Of a DNA stretch of 64,000 nt, positions 33,522 to 42,237 are shown piece after piece. The stretch lies in assembly GCF_017744675.1 (NCBI RefSeq), contig NZ_JAGIAV010000001.1:186001-250000 (forward strand), read 5' to 3'. The translations under genes were made by a program, and so were the position numbers. Below the pieces are notes generated by a model that was given only the letters and a program-made list of their open reading frames with translations, ran no database searches and was not told where the DNA came from. Source of the stretch: Flavobacterium sp. (lineage in GTDB: Bacteria > Bacteroidota > Bacteroidia > Flavobacteriales > Flavobacteriaceae). Every line of letters starts with the position of its first letter. The first letter of the stretch is position 1.

Positions 33522-34488
33522 TATCGTCGGGAATTTTAGATAAATGATAAATGGCATCGCCTTCGTAAACAATTGGCGAATGGTTGGCATTAATTACGTA
33601 ACCTTCATGCGGTGCTTTGACTTTTTGCTCAAATTTTCCGAACGGATCTGTAATAATCGCTAAGATAGTGCCTTTGGCTACAAATTTTCCAACCAGATTA
33701 AAATCATGCAGCAAACCCGAACATTTTGCTCGAAGCCAAACCGACTGTTTTATGTAAATGGAAGGTGTTAATGCAGGCTCCATAATTTGTTTAGAATCGA
33801 GCATTCCTAAATAATGAAGCAAACGTTTAGTGCCTAAAACGCCTTGATTGGCAATTTCGTTATTGATATCTAAAGATTTTCCGCCTTCAAAAAGAAGCAT
33901 TTTTACATTGGCATTTTCAGAAGTTTTTCTAAAAGAGCCGTTTATATTTTTAGAATAAAGGGTAAATGGCGCGTTAAAAATATCGGCCAAGACTTTCAAT
34001 TCAGGATTGTTTTCGGTAATTCGAATCTGCGGCGCATTAAAACGGCTTGCTCCACCTGCATGAAAATCAACCGCATAATCTAAAATCGGCAAAATTTCTT
34101 CGACTATATGAAATGCAAATCGGCTGGCAAGCGAACCTTTTTTACTTCCAGGAAAAACTCGGTTTAAGTCACGCCCGTCTGGAAATTCTCGAGATTTATT
34201 GACAAATCCGTACATATTGATGACCGGAATGCAGATTATTGTGCCGCGAGCGGGTCTGTTTATTTTTTTACTGATAATCTGACGAACGATTTCAACACCA
34301 TTAATTTCGTCACCATGAATTCCTGCTGAAAATAAAATTGTTGGGCCATCCTGTTTGGAACGGCGCACAATAACAGGAATATTCAACTTGGTTGTAGTAT
34401 GCAGTCTGGCAATTTCGACATTTATGGTTCTATGTTCTCCTGGCAAAATCGATTCGCCAAAAATAACCAATGGGGCACTATTTTTCAT
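33508..34488 (-). CDS. Succinylglutamate desuccinylase/aspartoacylase-like (M14) protein
   Basis: A 326-residue zinc hydrolase-type protein. The zinc and catalytic pattern HGDEINGVE (51-59 region), then DFHAGG further on, is that of AstE/AspA deacylases. C-terminal part is a biotinyl-like beta barrel (GKFVAKGTILAIITDPFGK, then GYVINANHSPIVYEGDAIYHL) seen in many bacterial members of the family. The family removes acyl groups from amino acids; in many genomes members sit near RimK-type ligases, but none is seen here. Followed, with a 14-base overlap, by the 5-FCL gene. Confidence 0.88.
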   Translation of the reverse strand: MKNSAPLVIFGESILPGEHRTINVEIARLHTTTKLNIPVIVRRSKQDGPTILFSAGIHGDEINGVEIVRQIISKKINRPARGTIICIPVINMYGFVNKSREFPDGRDLNRVFPGSKKGSLASRFAFHIVEEILPILDYAVDFHAGGASRFNAPQIRITENNPELKVLADIFNAPFTLYSKNINGSFRKTSENANVKMLLFEGGKSLDINNEIANQGVLGTKRLLHYLGMLDSKQIMEPALTPSIYIKQSVWLRAKCSGLLHDFNLVGKFVAKGTILAIITDPFGKFEQKVKAPHEGYVINANHSPIVYEGDAIYHLSKIPDDNADE

Positions 34489-34623
34489 GTAGAATTATAA
34501 AATCTAAATATAGAAATTATTCTTTTGATTTTGTAAATTTGAAACTAATTCAATGTTAAGCTTCTTTCAGAAATCAGAATGGTTTTTGAAAAGCTTCTCG
34601 AACCTCTTCAGAAACACAATAGA

Positions 34624-36417
34624 ATGCAAAAACCGGCCTTAGATCTTCAAATTTTAACCTTGCCCGACAATCCTGGTGTTTATCAGTATTATGATAAAGA
34701 TGGAAAAATCTTGTATGTCGGCAAAGCCAAAAATTTAAAAAAAAGGGTTTCATCTTATTTCAATAAAATTCACGATACTGCCAAAACAAATGTTCTGGTA
34801 AAAAAAATCGTGACTATCAAACACATCGTAGTTCCTACCGAAACCGATGCGCTTTTATTAGAAAACAATTTAATTAAAACACTTCAGCCACGATACAATG
34901 TTTTGCTTCGCGATGATAAAACATATCCGTGGATCTGTATCAAAAAAGAACCTTTTTCGAGAATATTTTCTACTCGAAGAATGGTCAAAGACGGCTCTGA
35001 ATACTTTGGTCCGTACACCAATTTTAAAACAGTACATACCATTTTAGATCTAATCAAAGAATTGTATCCGCTTCGCACTTGCAATTACGACTTAAGTGAA
35101 TCGAATATTAATTCGGGTAAGTTTAAAGTTTGCTTGGAATATCATATTGGCAATTGCAAAGGCCCTTGCGAAGGTTTGGAGCCTTTAGAAGAATACCAAA
35201 GGCAAGTCAATGCTATTCGCGAAATCTTAAAAGGAAATTTCAAAGAAAGTTTAAAGGATTTCAAGAAATTGATGAACACTTATGCGCAGAATCTACAATT
35301 TGAAGAGGCTCAAAAAATAAAGGAAAAGATTGAAGTTTTAGAAAACTATCAATCCAAATCGACGATCATTAATCCGAAGATTACCAATGTTGATGTTTTC
35401 TCTATTGTTTCTGACGAAAGTGCAGCTTTTGTCAATTTCCTTCAAATTTCTCATGGTTCGATTATTCGTTCACACACTTTAGAAATGAAGAAAAAGCTGG
35501 ACGAAAGCGACGAAGAATTATTAGAATTGGCCATTGTAGAACTTCGTGAACGTTTTCAGTTATTATCAAAAGAAATTATTGTGCCTTTTGAAATGGATTT
35601 GGGCGAAAACATCAAAACAACTGTTCCGCAGCTTGGAGATAAAAAACAGATTCTAGATTTGTCGATTCGAAATGCTAAATTTTATCGAATTGAGCAATTG
35701 AAACAATTGCAAATTGTTGATCCTGATCGTCACGTTAACCGAATTATGGCTCAGATGCAGAAAGATTTACGTCTTCCGTCTGAACCTCGACATATTGAAT
35801 GTTTTGATAACTCGAACATACAAGGGACAAATCCTGTTGCGGCTTGCGTAGTTTTTAAAGATGGAAAGCCAAGCAAAAAAGACTACCGCCATTTTAATGT
35901 TAAAACCGTTGAAGGCCCGAACGACTTTGCTTCGATGACCGAAATTGTGTATCGCCGCTACAAAAGATTATTGGATGAAAATGAACCTCTTCCGCAATTA
36001 ATTATTATTGACGGTGGAAAAGGACAGCTCTCTGCAGCCTTAAAAAGTATAGACGATTTAGGGTTGAGAGGCAAAGTAGCCATAATAGGAATCGCAAAAC
36101 GTCTTGAAGAGCTTTTTTATCCTGGAGATTCGATTCCGTTATATTTGGATAAGAAATCGGAAACTTTAAAAGTCATTCAGCATTTAAGAAACGAAGCGCA
36201 TAGATTCGGAATCACTTTTCACAGAGACAAACGATCCAAGTCGGCGCTTAATTCTTCTGTAGAAAGCATTCCAGGAATTGGAGAAAAAACGATGCTCGCG
36301 TTAATTCAACATTTCAAAAGTGTTAAAAGATTGAAATTAGCCACAGAAAAAGAAATTTCAGAAGTTATTGGTGTTTCTAAAGCCAAAAAAATTGTCGACT
36401 TTTACAAAACCAACTAA
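34624..36417 (+). CDS. uvrC: Excinuclease ABC subunit C
   Basis: About 597 residues. N-terminal GIY-YIG nuclease (NPGVYQYYDKDGKILYVGKAKN), a UvrBC/UVR helix (EEAQKIKEKIEVLENY), the RNase H-like C-terminal nuclease (HIECFDNSNIQGTNPVAACVVF, IIIDGGKGQLSAAL) and terminal helix-hairpin-helix motifs (SIPGIGEKTMLALIQHF). UvrC makes both incisions in nucleotide excision repair. I chose the ATG at 34624; an in-frame ATG at 34579 would add 15 residues before the conserved start. Only 6 bases separate it from the patatin gene. Confidence 0.96.
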   Translation: MQKPALDLQILTLPDNPGVYQYYDKDGKILYVGKAKNLKKRVSSYFNKIHDTAKTNVLVKKIVTIKHIVVPTETDALLLENNLIKTLQPRYNVLLRDDKTYPWICIKKEPFSRIFSTRRMVKDGSEYFGPYTNFKTVHTILDLIKELYPLRTCNYDLSESNINSGKFKVCLEYHIGNCKGPCEGLEPLEEYQRQVNAIREILKGNFKESLKDFKKLMNTYAQNLQFEEAQKIKEKIEVLENYQSKSTIINPKITNVDVFSIVSDESAAFVNFLQISHGSIIRSHTLEMKKKLDESDEELLELAIVELRERFQLLSKEIIVPFEMDLGENIKTTVPQLGDKKQILDLSIRNAKFYRIEQLKQLQIVDPDRHVNRIMAQMQKDLRLPSEPRHIECFDNSNIQGTNPVAACVVFKDGKPSKKDYRHFNVKTVEGPNDFASMTEIVYRRYKRLLDENEPLPQLIIIDGGKGQLSAALKSIDDLGLRGKVAIIGIAKRLEELFYPGDSIPLYLDKKSETLKVIQHLRNEAHRFGITFHRDKRSKSALNSSVESIPGIGEKTMLALIQHFKSVKRLKLATEKEISEVIGVSKAKKIVDFYKTN

Positions 36418-36423
36418 AAATTT

Positions 36424-38718
36424 ATGCGCCCATCCCAATTATACATTTTAAATATTTGGTCAAAAGGATTTTGCTCTAAATCCGAAAAAGGAGTTTCTTG
36501 GCGCGTATTCCTATTTGTTTTTTTAAGCACATTTTTGTTTTCATCAAAAACATTTTCGCAAGAAGTAAAAAAAGACAGCGTTAAAAGACCAAAAATCGGA
36601 TTAGTTTTAAGTGGCGGAGGTGCCAAAGGTTTCGCGCATATTGGAGTTTTGAAAGTTCTGGAAGAAGCTGGAATCAAAATTGACTATATCGGTGGAACTA
36701 GTATGGGATCTGTAATCGGCGGTCTTTACGCATCTGGTTACAACGCTTCTCAAATTGACTCTATTTTCAAAAAAACCAATTTTGACGAATTAATAAACGA
36801 TTATATTCCGCGTTCTTCAAAGAATTTTTATGGTAAGAAGAATGACGAATTGTATGCCATTACTTTGCCTTTCAGCAATTTCAGAATTGGAATTCCAGAA
36901 GCGCTTTCAAAAGGAATGTACAATTATAATTTATTAACCAGTTTAACCAGAAATGTGCGTCATGTTCGCGATTTCAACGATTTGCCAATTCCATTTTTAT
37001 GTATTGCAACAAATATTGAAACTGGAGAGGAAGTGTTACTCAACAAAGGCAATTTGGTTCAGGCCATGATGGCGAGCGCTGCTTTTCCTTCCTTATTTAC
37101 ACCAGTTGAAATTGACGGAAAACTTTTAGTTGACGGCGGTGTGGTAAATAATTACCCTATTCAAGAAGTTCGAGATCTCGGTGCAGACATTGTTATTGGT
37201 GTAGATGTGCAAGACGATCTACAAAATAGAAAAGGTTTAAAAAATGCCACTCGAATTTTGGTTCAGATTACAAATCTGCAATCAATTGAAAAAATGAAAG
37301 GCAAAAGAAAGGAAACCGATATTTATATCAAACCAGACATTCGTGACTTTGGTGTTATTTCGTTTGATCGCGGAGAAGAAATCATTAGAAAAGGAGAAGA
37401 AGCCGCTTTTGCTGTCTACGAAAAACTCAAATCTTTAACAAACGAAAGCGACTTTTATAAAAAGCCAAAATTAAAAGTTGCAACAGATACGCTTCATATT
37501 CAGGATATAAATACAGATAAACTAGAAAATTACACCAAAGAGTATATTCGTGGTAAACTTCGTTTTAAACCAGGAAGCACTATAACTTATGACGGACTTA
37601 AAGCTGGAATAAACAACCTAAATGCTACACAAAACTTTAGCACAATTTCGTATTGCCTTCAGCCAAATGGCGATAAAGACAATCTGGATCTGGTTTTAAG
37701 AGAAAATCCAACACAGACTTATTTAAAACTTGGACTTCATTATGACGGACTTTATAAAAGTGGTATTTTATTAAACCTTACCCATAAAAAGACATTTGTA
37801 AAAAATGATGTTACTTCTCTGGATATTATTTTGGGAGATAATTTCAGATATGATTTAAATTATTATGTAGAAAACGGCTTTAATATCAGTTTTGGTTTCC
37901 GTTCTAGATTGAATCAGTTTAATCGAAATGTAACCACTAGCCTTAGTAGTGTTCTGAACGAAAATCCGAATGTTAACTTGATTAATGTTGACTTTATGGA
38001 TCTCAGTAATCAGGCTTATTTCCAGACCATTTTTGTTCAGAAATTTTTAATGGGCGGAGGTCTCGAATATAAATACTTAAAAATAAATTCGCCAACACTT
38101 GCCAACGAAGACAATATTATAGACAAAAGCAGTTATTTTAGTGCTTTTGCTTATTTAAAGTACGATTCGCTCGATGAAAAATATTACCCAAATTCTGGAT
38201 TGTATTTTTCTACAGATCTTCAGACCTATATGGCTTCTTCAGATTATACCAAGACTTTTAAGCCTTTTTCCATTGCTAAAGCAGAGATTTCTTATGTAAA
38301 TACTTTGTTTAGAAAAGCTACTTTTAAAATTGATGCCGATGCTGGTTTCACTTTTGGAAATACCAGCGTTCCGTTTTTTGATTTTATTTTAGGAGGTTAC
38401 GGGTATAGCAAAATCAACAACTTCAATTACTTTTATGGATATGACTTTTTAAGTATTGCCGGAAACAGCTACATCAAAACAGGAGTTACATTGGATTATG
38501 AATTTTTAAAGAGAAACCACGTTAACTTATCTGCTAATTTTGCGAATCTTGGTGATGATATTTTTTCTGGTGTAGATTGGATTTCGATGCCAAAATATAC
38601 TGGTTATGCTGTGGGCTATGGCTTAGAAACCATTATCGGTCCTATCGAAATCAAACAATCGTGGTCTCCAGAAATGTCCAAAAGTTTCACATGGTTTAGC
38701 ATTGGGTTTCAATTTTAG
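36424..38718 (+). CDS. Patatin-like phospholipase fused to an outer-membrane barrel (PlpD/type Vd-like)
   Basis: A 764-residue protein. After a hydrophobic signal (about 28-46) comes a patatin domain with oxyanion motif GGGAKG (64-69), nucleophile GTSMG (S93) and catalytic aspartate D237 (VDGG). A POTRA-like link (about 375-440) and a C-terminal 16-strand-type BamA/D15 barrel follow, ending in the aromatic GFQF. This is the layout of type Vd autotransporters such as PlpD: a surface lipase with its own barrel. Lipase activity and surface exposure are inferred. It follows uvrC by 6 bases. Confidence 0.9.
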   Translation: MRPSQLYILNIWSKGFCSKSEKGVSWRVFLFVFLSTFLFSSKTFSQEVKKDSVKRPKIGLVLSGGGAKGFAHIGVLKVLEEAGIKIDYIGGTSMGSVIGGLYASGYNASQIDSIFKKTNFDELINDYIPRSSKNFYGKKNDELYAITLPFSNFRIGIPEALSKGMYNYNLLTSLTRNVRHVRDFNDLPIPFLCIATNIETGEEVLLNKGNLVQAMMASAAFPSLFTPVEIDGKLLVDGGVVNNYPIQEVRDLGADIVIGVDVQDDLQNRKGLKNATRILVQITNLQSIEKMKGKRKETDIYIKPDIRDFGVISFDRGEEIIRKGEEAAFAVYEKLKSLTNESDFYKKPKLKVATDTLHIQDINTDKLENYTKEYIRGKLRFKPGSTITYDGLKAGINNLNATQNFSTISYCLQPNGDKDNLDLVLRENPTQTYLKLGLHYDGLYKSGILLNLTHKKTFVKNDVTSLDIILGDNFRYDLNYYVENGFNISFGFRSRLNQFNRNVTTSLSSVLNENPNVNLINVDFMDLSNQAYFQTIFVQKFLMGGGLEYKYLKINSPTLANEDNIIDKSSYFSAFAYLKYDSLDEKYYPNSGLYFSTDLQTYMASSDYTKTFKPFSIAKAEISYVNTLFRKATFKIDADAGFTFGNTSVPFFDFILGGYGYSKINNFNYFYGYDFLSIAGNSYIKTGVTLDYEFLKRNHVNLSANFANLGDDIFSGVDWISMPKYTGYAVGYGLETIIGPIEIKQSWSPEMSKSFTWFSIGFQF

Positions 38719-39036
38719 TAGTATAACCGAGAATACTTCAACAAAATCGATCTATTTTTTTACATCATAAAAATTAAATCAAAAAAACTAAGTTATTTTA
38801 TAGTTATAAATAATATAATTTTTATTTTTACTCCGAAAAAATTACGACATTTGTTATAATGAAAACAAATTGGACAGGTTTATTAGAGTATCTTCAATTC
38901 CTCATCAAGAGAAATCCTGAGTAATGGCTCTATAGAATTGAAATAATCAGTTAATTGCAAAAATTGATCTGGTTATTATCTCTGCAATTCAAATTTTCGA
39001 ATTATCTAATTTACTAATTATCTAATTGAAAAAGCC
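38719..39036. other. Gene-free region upstream of hmgA
   Basis: This 318-base gap is AT-rich. It contains a 21-codon open frame starting at 38859 with weak support, an imperfect inverted repeat (around GAATTGAAATAATCAG and CTGGTTATTATCTC), and ends with two AATTATCTAATT-type words right before the hmgA start. Likely holds the hmgA promoter, not resolved. Confidence 0.4.
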
Positions 39037-40194
39037 ATGCCACTATATCATAAACTTGGGGATTTTCCTCAAAAGCGACACACCCAATTTGAAAAACCAA
39101 ACGGAGGTTTTTACTACGAACAATTGTTTGGAACCGAAGGTTTTCACGGACATTCGTCTCTGTCTTATCACGTACACAGACCAACACAGGTTAAAGAAAT
39201 TTTAAACTCTTATTCGGTTGAGCCTAAAATTGCAATCGGAAAAAACATAAAATCACTGCTTTTCAAAGGTTTTGAACTAAAACCTGAAAACGATTTTTTA
39301 GACAGCCGTAAAGCCATGTTAGTCAACAAGGACTGTATTATTGGTTTGGCTGCTCCGAAAGAGTCACTTCGAAATTATTTCTATAAAAATGCCGATGCCG
39401 ATGAAATGCTTTTCATCCATAAAGGAAAAGGAAAATTAAGAACCATGTTAGGAAATATTCCGTTTGAATATGGCGATTATTTAATTATTCCGCGTGGTAT
39501 TATTTATCAGATTGATTTCGAAACAGAAGACAATAGACTTTTTTACGTAGAATCATACTCTCCTTTTTATACTCCAAAACGTTATAAAAACCAATCTGGG
39601 CAGCATTTAGAACATTCGCCATTTTGCGAACGCGATTTTATTTTGCCAAACGAATTGGAAACGCATGACGAAAAAGGTGATTTTTTAATTAAAATCAAAA
39701 AAGAAGGAATGCTTCACGAAGTGGTTTATGCCACACATCCGTTTGACGTTGTAGGCTGGGACGGCTACAATTTCCCTTACGGATTTTCAATTCACAATTT
39801 CGAACCTATAACGGGACGTGTTCACCAACCGCCACCAGTACATCAAACTTTTGAAACGGCAACTTTTGTTGTTTGTTCATTCTGCCCAAGACTTTACGAT
39901 TATCATCCGAAAGCGATTCCTGCGCCATATAATCACAGCAATATAGATTCAGATGAAGTACTATATTATGTAGATGGCGATTTTATGAGCCGTAATAATA
40001 TTGAGCAAGGTCATATTACTTTACACCCAAAAGGAATTCCGCACGGACCAGCGCCTGGAGCAATGGAACGCAGCATCGGTCACAAAGAAACTCAGGAATT
40101 AGCTGTTATGGTAGATACTTTCCGTCCGTTAATGGTTACTGAAGAAGCTATGAGATTAGACGATGGCCAGTACTATAAGTCATGGACTGAATAA
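39037..40194 (+). CDS. hmgA: Homogentisate 1,2-dioxygenase
   Basis: A 385-residue cupin-type iron dioxygenase that opens homogentisate to maleylacetoacetate in tyrosine and phenylalanine catabolism. The metal-site histidines and glutamate lie in the C-terminal half (the HPKGIPHGPAPGAMERSIG segment is the family signature, with VHQPPPVHQTFETATFVV before it). Slightly shorter than the proteobacterial enzyme but complete, as in other Bacteroidota. It lies upstream of hppD, the preceding step of the pathway, with a small four-helix-bundle gene between them. Spacer words on both sides are alike. Confidence 0.93.
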   Translation: MPLYHKLGDFPQKRHTQFEKPNGGFYYEQLFGTEGFHGHSSLSYHVHRPTQVKEILNSYSVEPKIAIGKNIKSLLFKGFELKPENDFLDSRKAMLVNKDCIIGLAAPKESLRNYFYKNADADEMLFIHKGKGKLRTMLGNIPFEYGDYLIIPRGIIYQIDFETEDNRLFYVESYSPFYTPKRYKNQSGQHLEHSPFCERDFILPNELETHDEKGDFLIKIKKEGMLHEVVYATHPFDVVGWDGYNFPYGFSIHNFEPITGRVHQPPPVHQTFETATFVVCSFCPRLYDYHPKAIPAPYNHSNIDSDEVLYYVDGDFMSRNNIEQGHITLHPKGIPHGPAPGAMERSIGHKETQELAVMVDTFRPLMVTEEAMRLDDGQYYKSWTE

Positions 40195-40331
40195 TTAGAA
40201 AATGTGGCAATATGGCAATTTGTCAATTAGATAATACTTTGAAAAGCGTATAAATTAAATAATTATTGTAATTTTAAACTTACAAAATAAATTATCTCAT
40301 TGACACATTTTCAAATTATCTAATTGCCCAA
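40195..40331. repeat. Word-repeat spacer between hmgA and the second four-helix-bundle gene
   Basis: Starts with AATTAGAAAATGTGGCAA and GTCAATTAGATAAT and ends with the complementary ATTATCTCATTGACACATT and AATTATCTAATTG: an imperfect inverted repeat. The same words punctuate the next spacer (40692-40779) and the hmgA upstream region. Confidence 0.65.
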
Positions 40332-40691
40332 ATGACTTTTAACGAAAAATACAAAGACAACGCTCTTTTAATTAAGACTTTCAATTTCGCCTTAAACATT
40401 ATTGATTACACTACAGAACTTCAAGAACAAAAAAAGTTTGTTATTGCCAATCAATTATTAAAAAGCGGAACATCAATTGGAGCTAATTCGAAAGAGTCCC
40501 AAAATGCAGAAAGCAAAGCCGATTTTATTCATAAATTAAAAATAGCGATTAAAGAAGCAGACGAAACTGAATATTGGTTGTTTTTATGTGATGCCCATAG
40601 TGAATATCCAAATTGCAAAAGTTTATTAAATGATCTTTCAGAAATTTTAAAAATTTTAAATAAAATAATATCAACATCTAAGAGGAATTAG
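40332..40691 (+). CDS. Four-helix-bundle protein (23S rRNA intervening-sequence family), copy 2
   Basis: A 119-residue helical protein of the same family as the product of 22575-22931. Shared core: KSGTSIGANSKESQNAESKADFIHK, against RSGTS..NYGEAQSAESKKDFIHK in copy 1. It continues with IAIKEADETEYWLFLCDAH. Function unproven. It splits the hmgA-hppD pair on the same strand and lies between spacers of matching inverted words. Sequence divergence from copy 1 indicates they are not a recent duplication. Confidence 0.88.
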   Translation: MTFNEKYKDNALLIKTFNFALNIIDYTTELQEQKKFVIANQLLKSGTSIGANSKESQNAESKADFIHKLKIAIKEADETEYWLFLCDAHSEYPNCKSLLNDLSEILKILNKIISTSKRN

Positions 40692-40779
40692 GAAATTAGA
40701 AAATGTGTCAATTAGAAAATTGTTCCAATTATTACATTTCAAAAATTATCTCATTTTCTCATTATCAAATTATCTAATT
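40692..40779. repeat. Word-repeat spacer before hppD
   Basis: Begins GGAAATTAGAAAATGTGTCAA and ends TTATCAAATTATCTAATT; the arms are partly complementary and repeat the vocabulary of 40195-40331. The open frame running through it into hppD is not protein-like. Confidence 0.65.
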
Positions 40780-41940
40780 ATGAGTAAAGAAGTAAAATCA
40801 GTAGAATACGGATTAGAGAAAATATTTGAAGGAGCACAAGATTTCCTTCCATTATTAGGAACAGATTATGTAGAATTTTATGTAGGCAATGCTAAGCAAG
40901 CTGCTCACTATTATAAATCTGCATTTGGATATCAGTCATTGGCTTATGCCGGATTGGAAACTGGAGTACGAGACAGAGCATCTTATGTTTTGAAACAAGA
41001 CAAAATCAGAATTGTTTTAACAACGCCTTTAACAGCAGATTCTCCAATAAACGAACATTTGAAAAAACATGGTGATGGAGTAAAAGTGGCGGCGCTTTGG
41101 GTTGAAGATGCTACAAAATCGTATGAAGAAACAATGAAACGTGGAGCTCGCTCTTTTATGGAACCAACTGTAGAAGAAGATGAATTTGGCCAAGTGGTTC
41201 GTTCTGGAATTTACACTTACGGAGAAACCGTTCACATTTTCGTAGAAAGAAAAAACTATAATGGTGTTTTCCTTCCAGGTTATAGAGAATGGAAATCTGA
41301 TTTCAACCCAGAACCAACTGGATTAAAATACATCGACCATATGGTTGGAAATGTAGGTTGGAACGAAATGAATACTTGGGTGAAATTTTACGAAGAAGTA
41401 ATGGGATTTGTAAACTTCTTATCTTTTGATGACAAACAAATCACTACAGAATATTCGGCTTTGATGAGTAAAGTAATGTCTAACGGAAACGGAAGAATTA
41501 AATTCCCAATCAACGAACCAGCTGAAGGAAAGAAAAAATCTCAAATTGAAGAATATTTAGATTTCTACGGCGGGCCTGGAATTCAGCATATCGCTATTGC
41601 TACAGATGATATTATTAAAACAGTATCACAACTAAGAGCTCGCGGTGTTGAATTTTTATCAGCTCCACCTCATACTTATTATGAAGCAATTCCTGAAAGA
41701 TTGGGTGTTCACATGGATATGATGAAAGAAGATTTGAACGAAATCGAAAAATTGGCGATCATGGTCGATGCTGATGAAGATGGGTACTTATTACAGATTT
41801 TTACGAAGCCTGTTCAAGACAGACCGACACTTTTCTTCGAAATTATTCAAAGAATGGGTGCAAAAGGGTTTGGTGCAGGTAACTTTAAAGCCCTTTTTGA
41901 GTCTATCGAAAGAGAGCAAGAATTGAGAGGAACGCTATAA
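40780..41940 (+). CDS. hppD: 4-hydroxyphenylpyruvate dioxygenase
   Basis: A 386-residue non-haem iron enzyme that turns 4-hydroxyphenylpyruvate into homogentisate. Two VOC-type halves are seen; iron ligands are the histidines in YIDHMVGNV and GIQHIAIATDD and the glutamate in FFEIIQRMG. The C-terminal KGFGAGNFKALFESIEREQ closes the active site. The ATG at 40780 is used since the longer frame from 40705 translates the spacer repeat. Its product is the substrate of HmgA encoded just upstream. No terminator follows directly; the next signal is at 42141. Confidence 0.95.
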   Translation: MSKEVKSVEYGLEKIFEGAQDFLPLLGTDYVEFYVGNAKQAAHYYKSAFGYQSLAYAGLETGVRDRASYVLKQDKIRIVLTTPLTADSPINEHLKKHGDGVKVAALWVEDATKSYEETMKRGARSFMEPTVEEDEFGQVVRSGIYTYGETVHIFVERKNYNGVFLPGYREWKSDFNPEPTGLKYIDHMVGNVGWNEMNTWVKFYEEVMGFVNFLSFDDKQITTEYSALMSKVMSNGNGRIKFPINEPAEGKKKSQIEEYLDFYGGPGIQHIAIATDDIIKTVSQLRARGVEFLSAPPHTYYEAIPERLGVHMDMMKEDLNEIEKLAIMVDADEDGYLLQIFTKPVQDRPTLFFEIIQRMGAKGFGAGNFKALFESIEREQELRGTL

Positions 41941-42049
41941 AATGTTAATTTTCATATAGAAAACCGCATAATTCTCCAAAAAACGATGCTTTTTTTGCAA
42001 ATGTTATGTTAAACTTGACTTTTGCTATTTTATTTTTGAACTTTCTATC

Positions 42050-42057
42050 TATCTTTG
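42050..42057 (+). promoter_or_regulatory. Candidate -7 element for a small RNA
   Basis: TATCTTTG matches TAnnTTTG. Possible -33 TTG triplets lie at 42015-42017 and 42022-42024, slightly too far. Expected start near 42063. Confidence 0.4.
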
Positions 42058-42062
42058 CACCG

Positions 42063-42171
42063 CAAATAAGGAAGGGGTGGTTTCCTTCCGAATTGATATA
42101 AATTTCATAATTTATAGTTTTTTGGTTAGTTAATAGCATAAAAACTCAGTCATCTTTGACTGAGTTTTTTT
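42063..42171 (+). ncRNA. Candidate small RNA between hppD and the DUF3108 gene
   Basis: About 109 bases framed by a -7-like element (42050-42057) and a strong intrinsic terminator (42141-42171). The 5' part contains a hairpin GGAAGG (42070-42075) with CCTTCC (42084-42089) and a G-rich loop; the middle is A/U-rich and unpaired. No coding frame of interest on this strand. It could instead be an independent leader or the 3' end of the hppD transcript. No known RNA family was recognised. Confidence 0.45.
42141..42171 (+). terminator. Strong intrinsic terminator before the DUF3108 gene
   Basis: A perfect 12-bp stem (42141-42152 with 42157-42168), tetraloop, then T residues. Confidence 0.85.
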
Positions 42172-42237
42172 GTTTTGGTACATTTGGAATAGAATTTGCA
42201 TTTGTCTACCTTTATAATAAAACGTAAAGATTATACT

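Noticed and set aside
40705..40779. N-terminal extension of HppD from an upstream start
   Set aside because: It translates the AATTATCTAATT spacer words; the VOC enzyme begins at MSKEVKSVEYG.
41945..42139. Minus-strand open frame of 64 codons opposite the candidate small RNA
   Set aside because: No recognisable protein features; composition of translated AT-rich intergenic DNA, and the plus strand has promoter and terminator signals.
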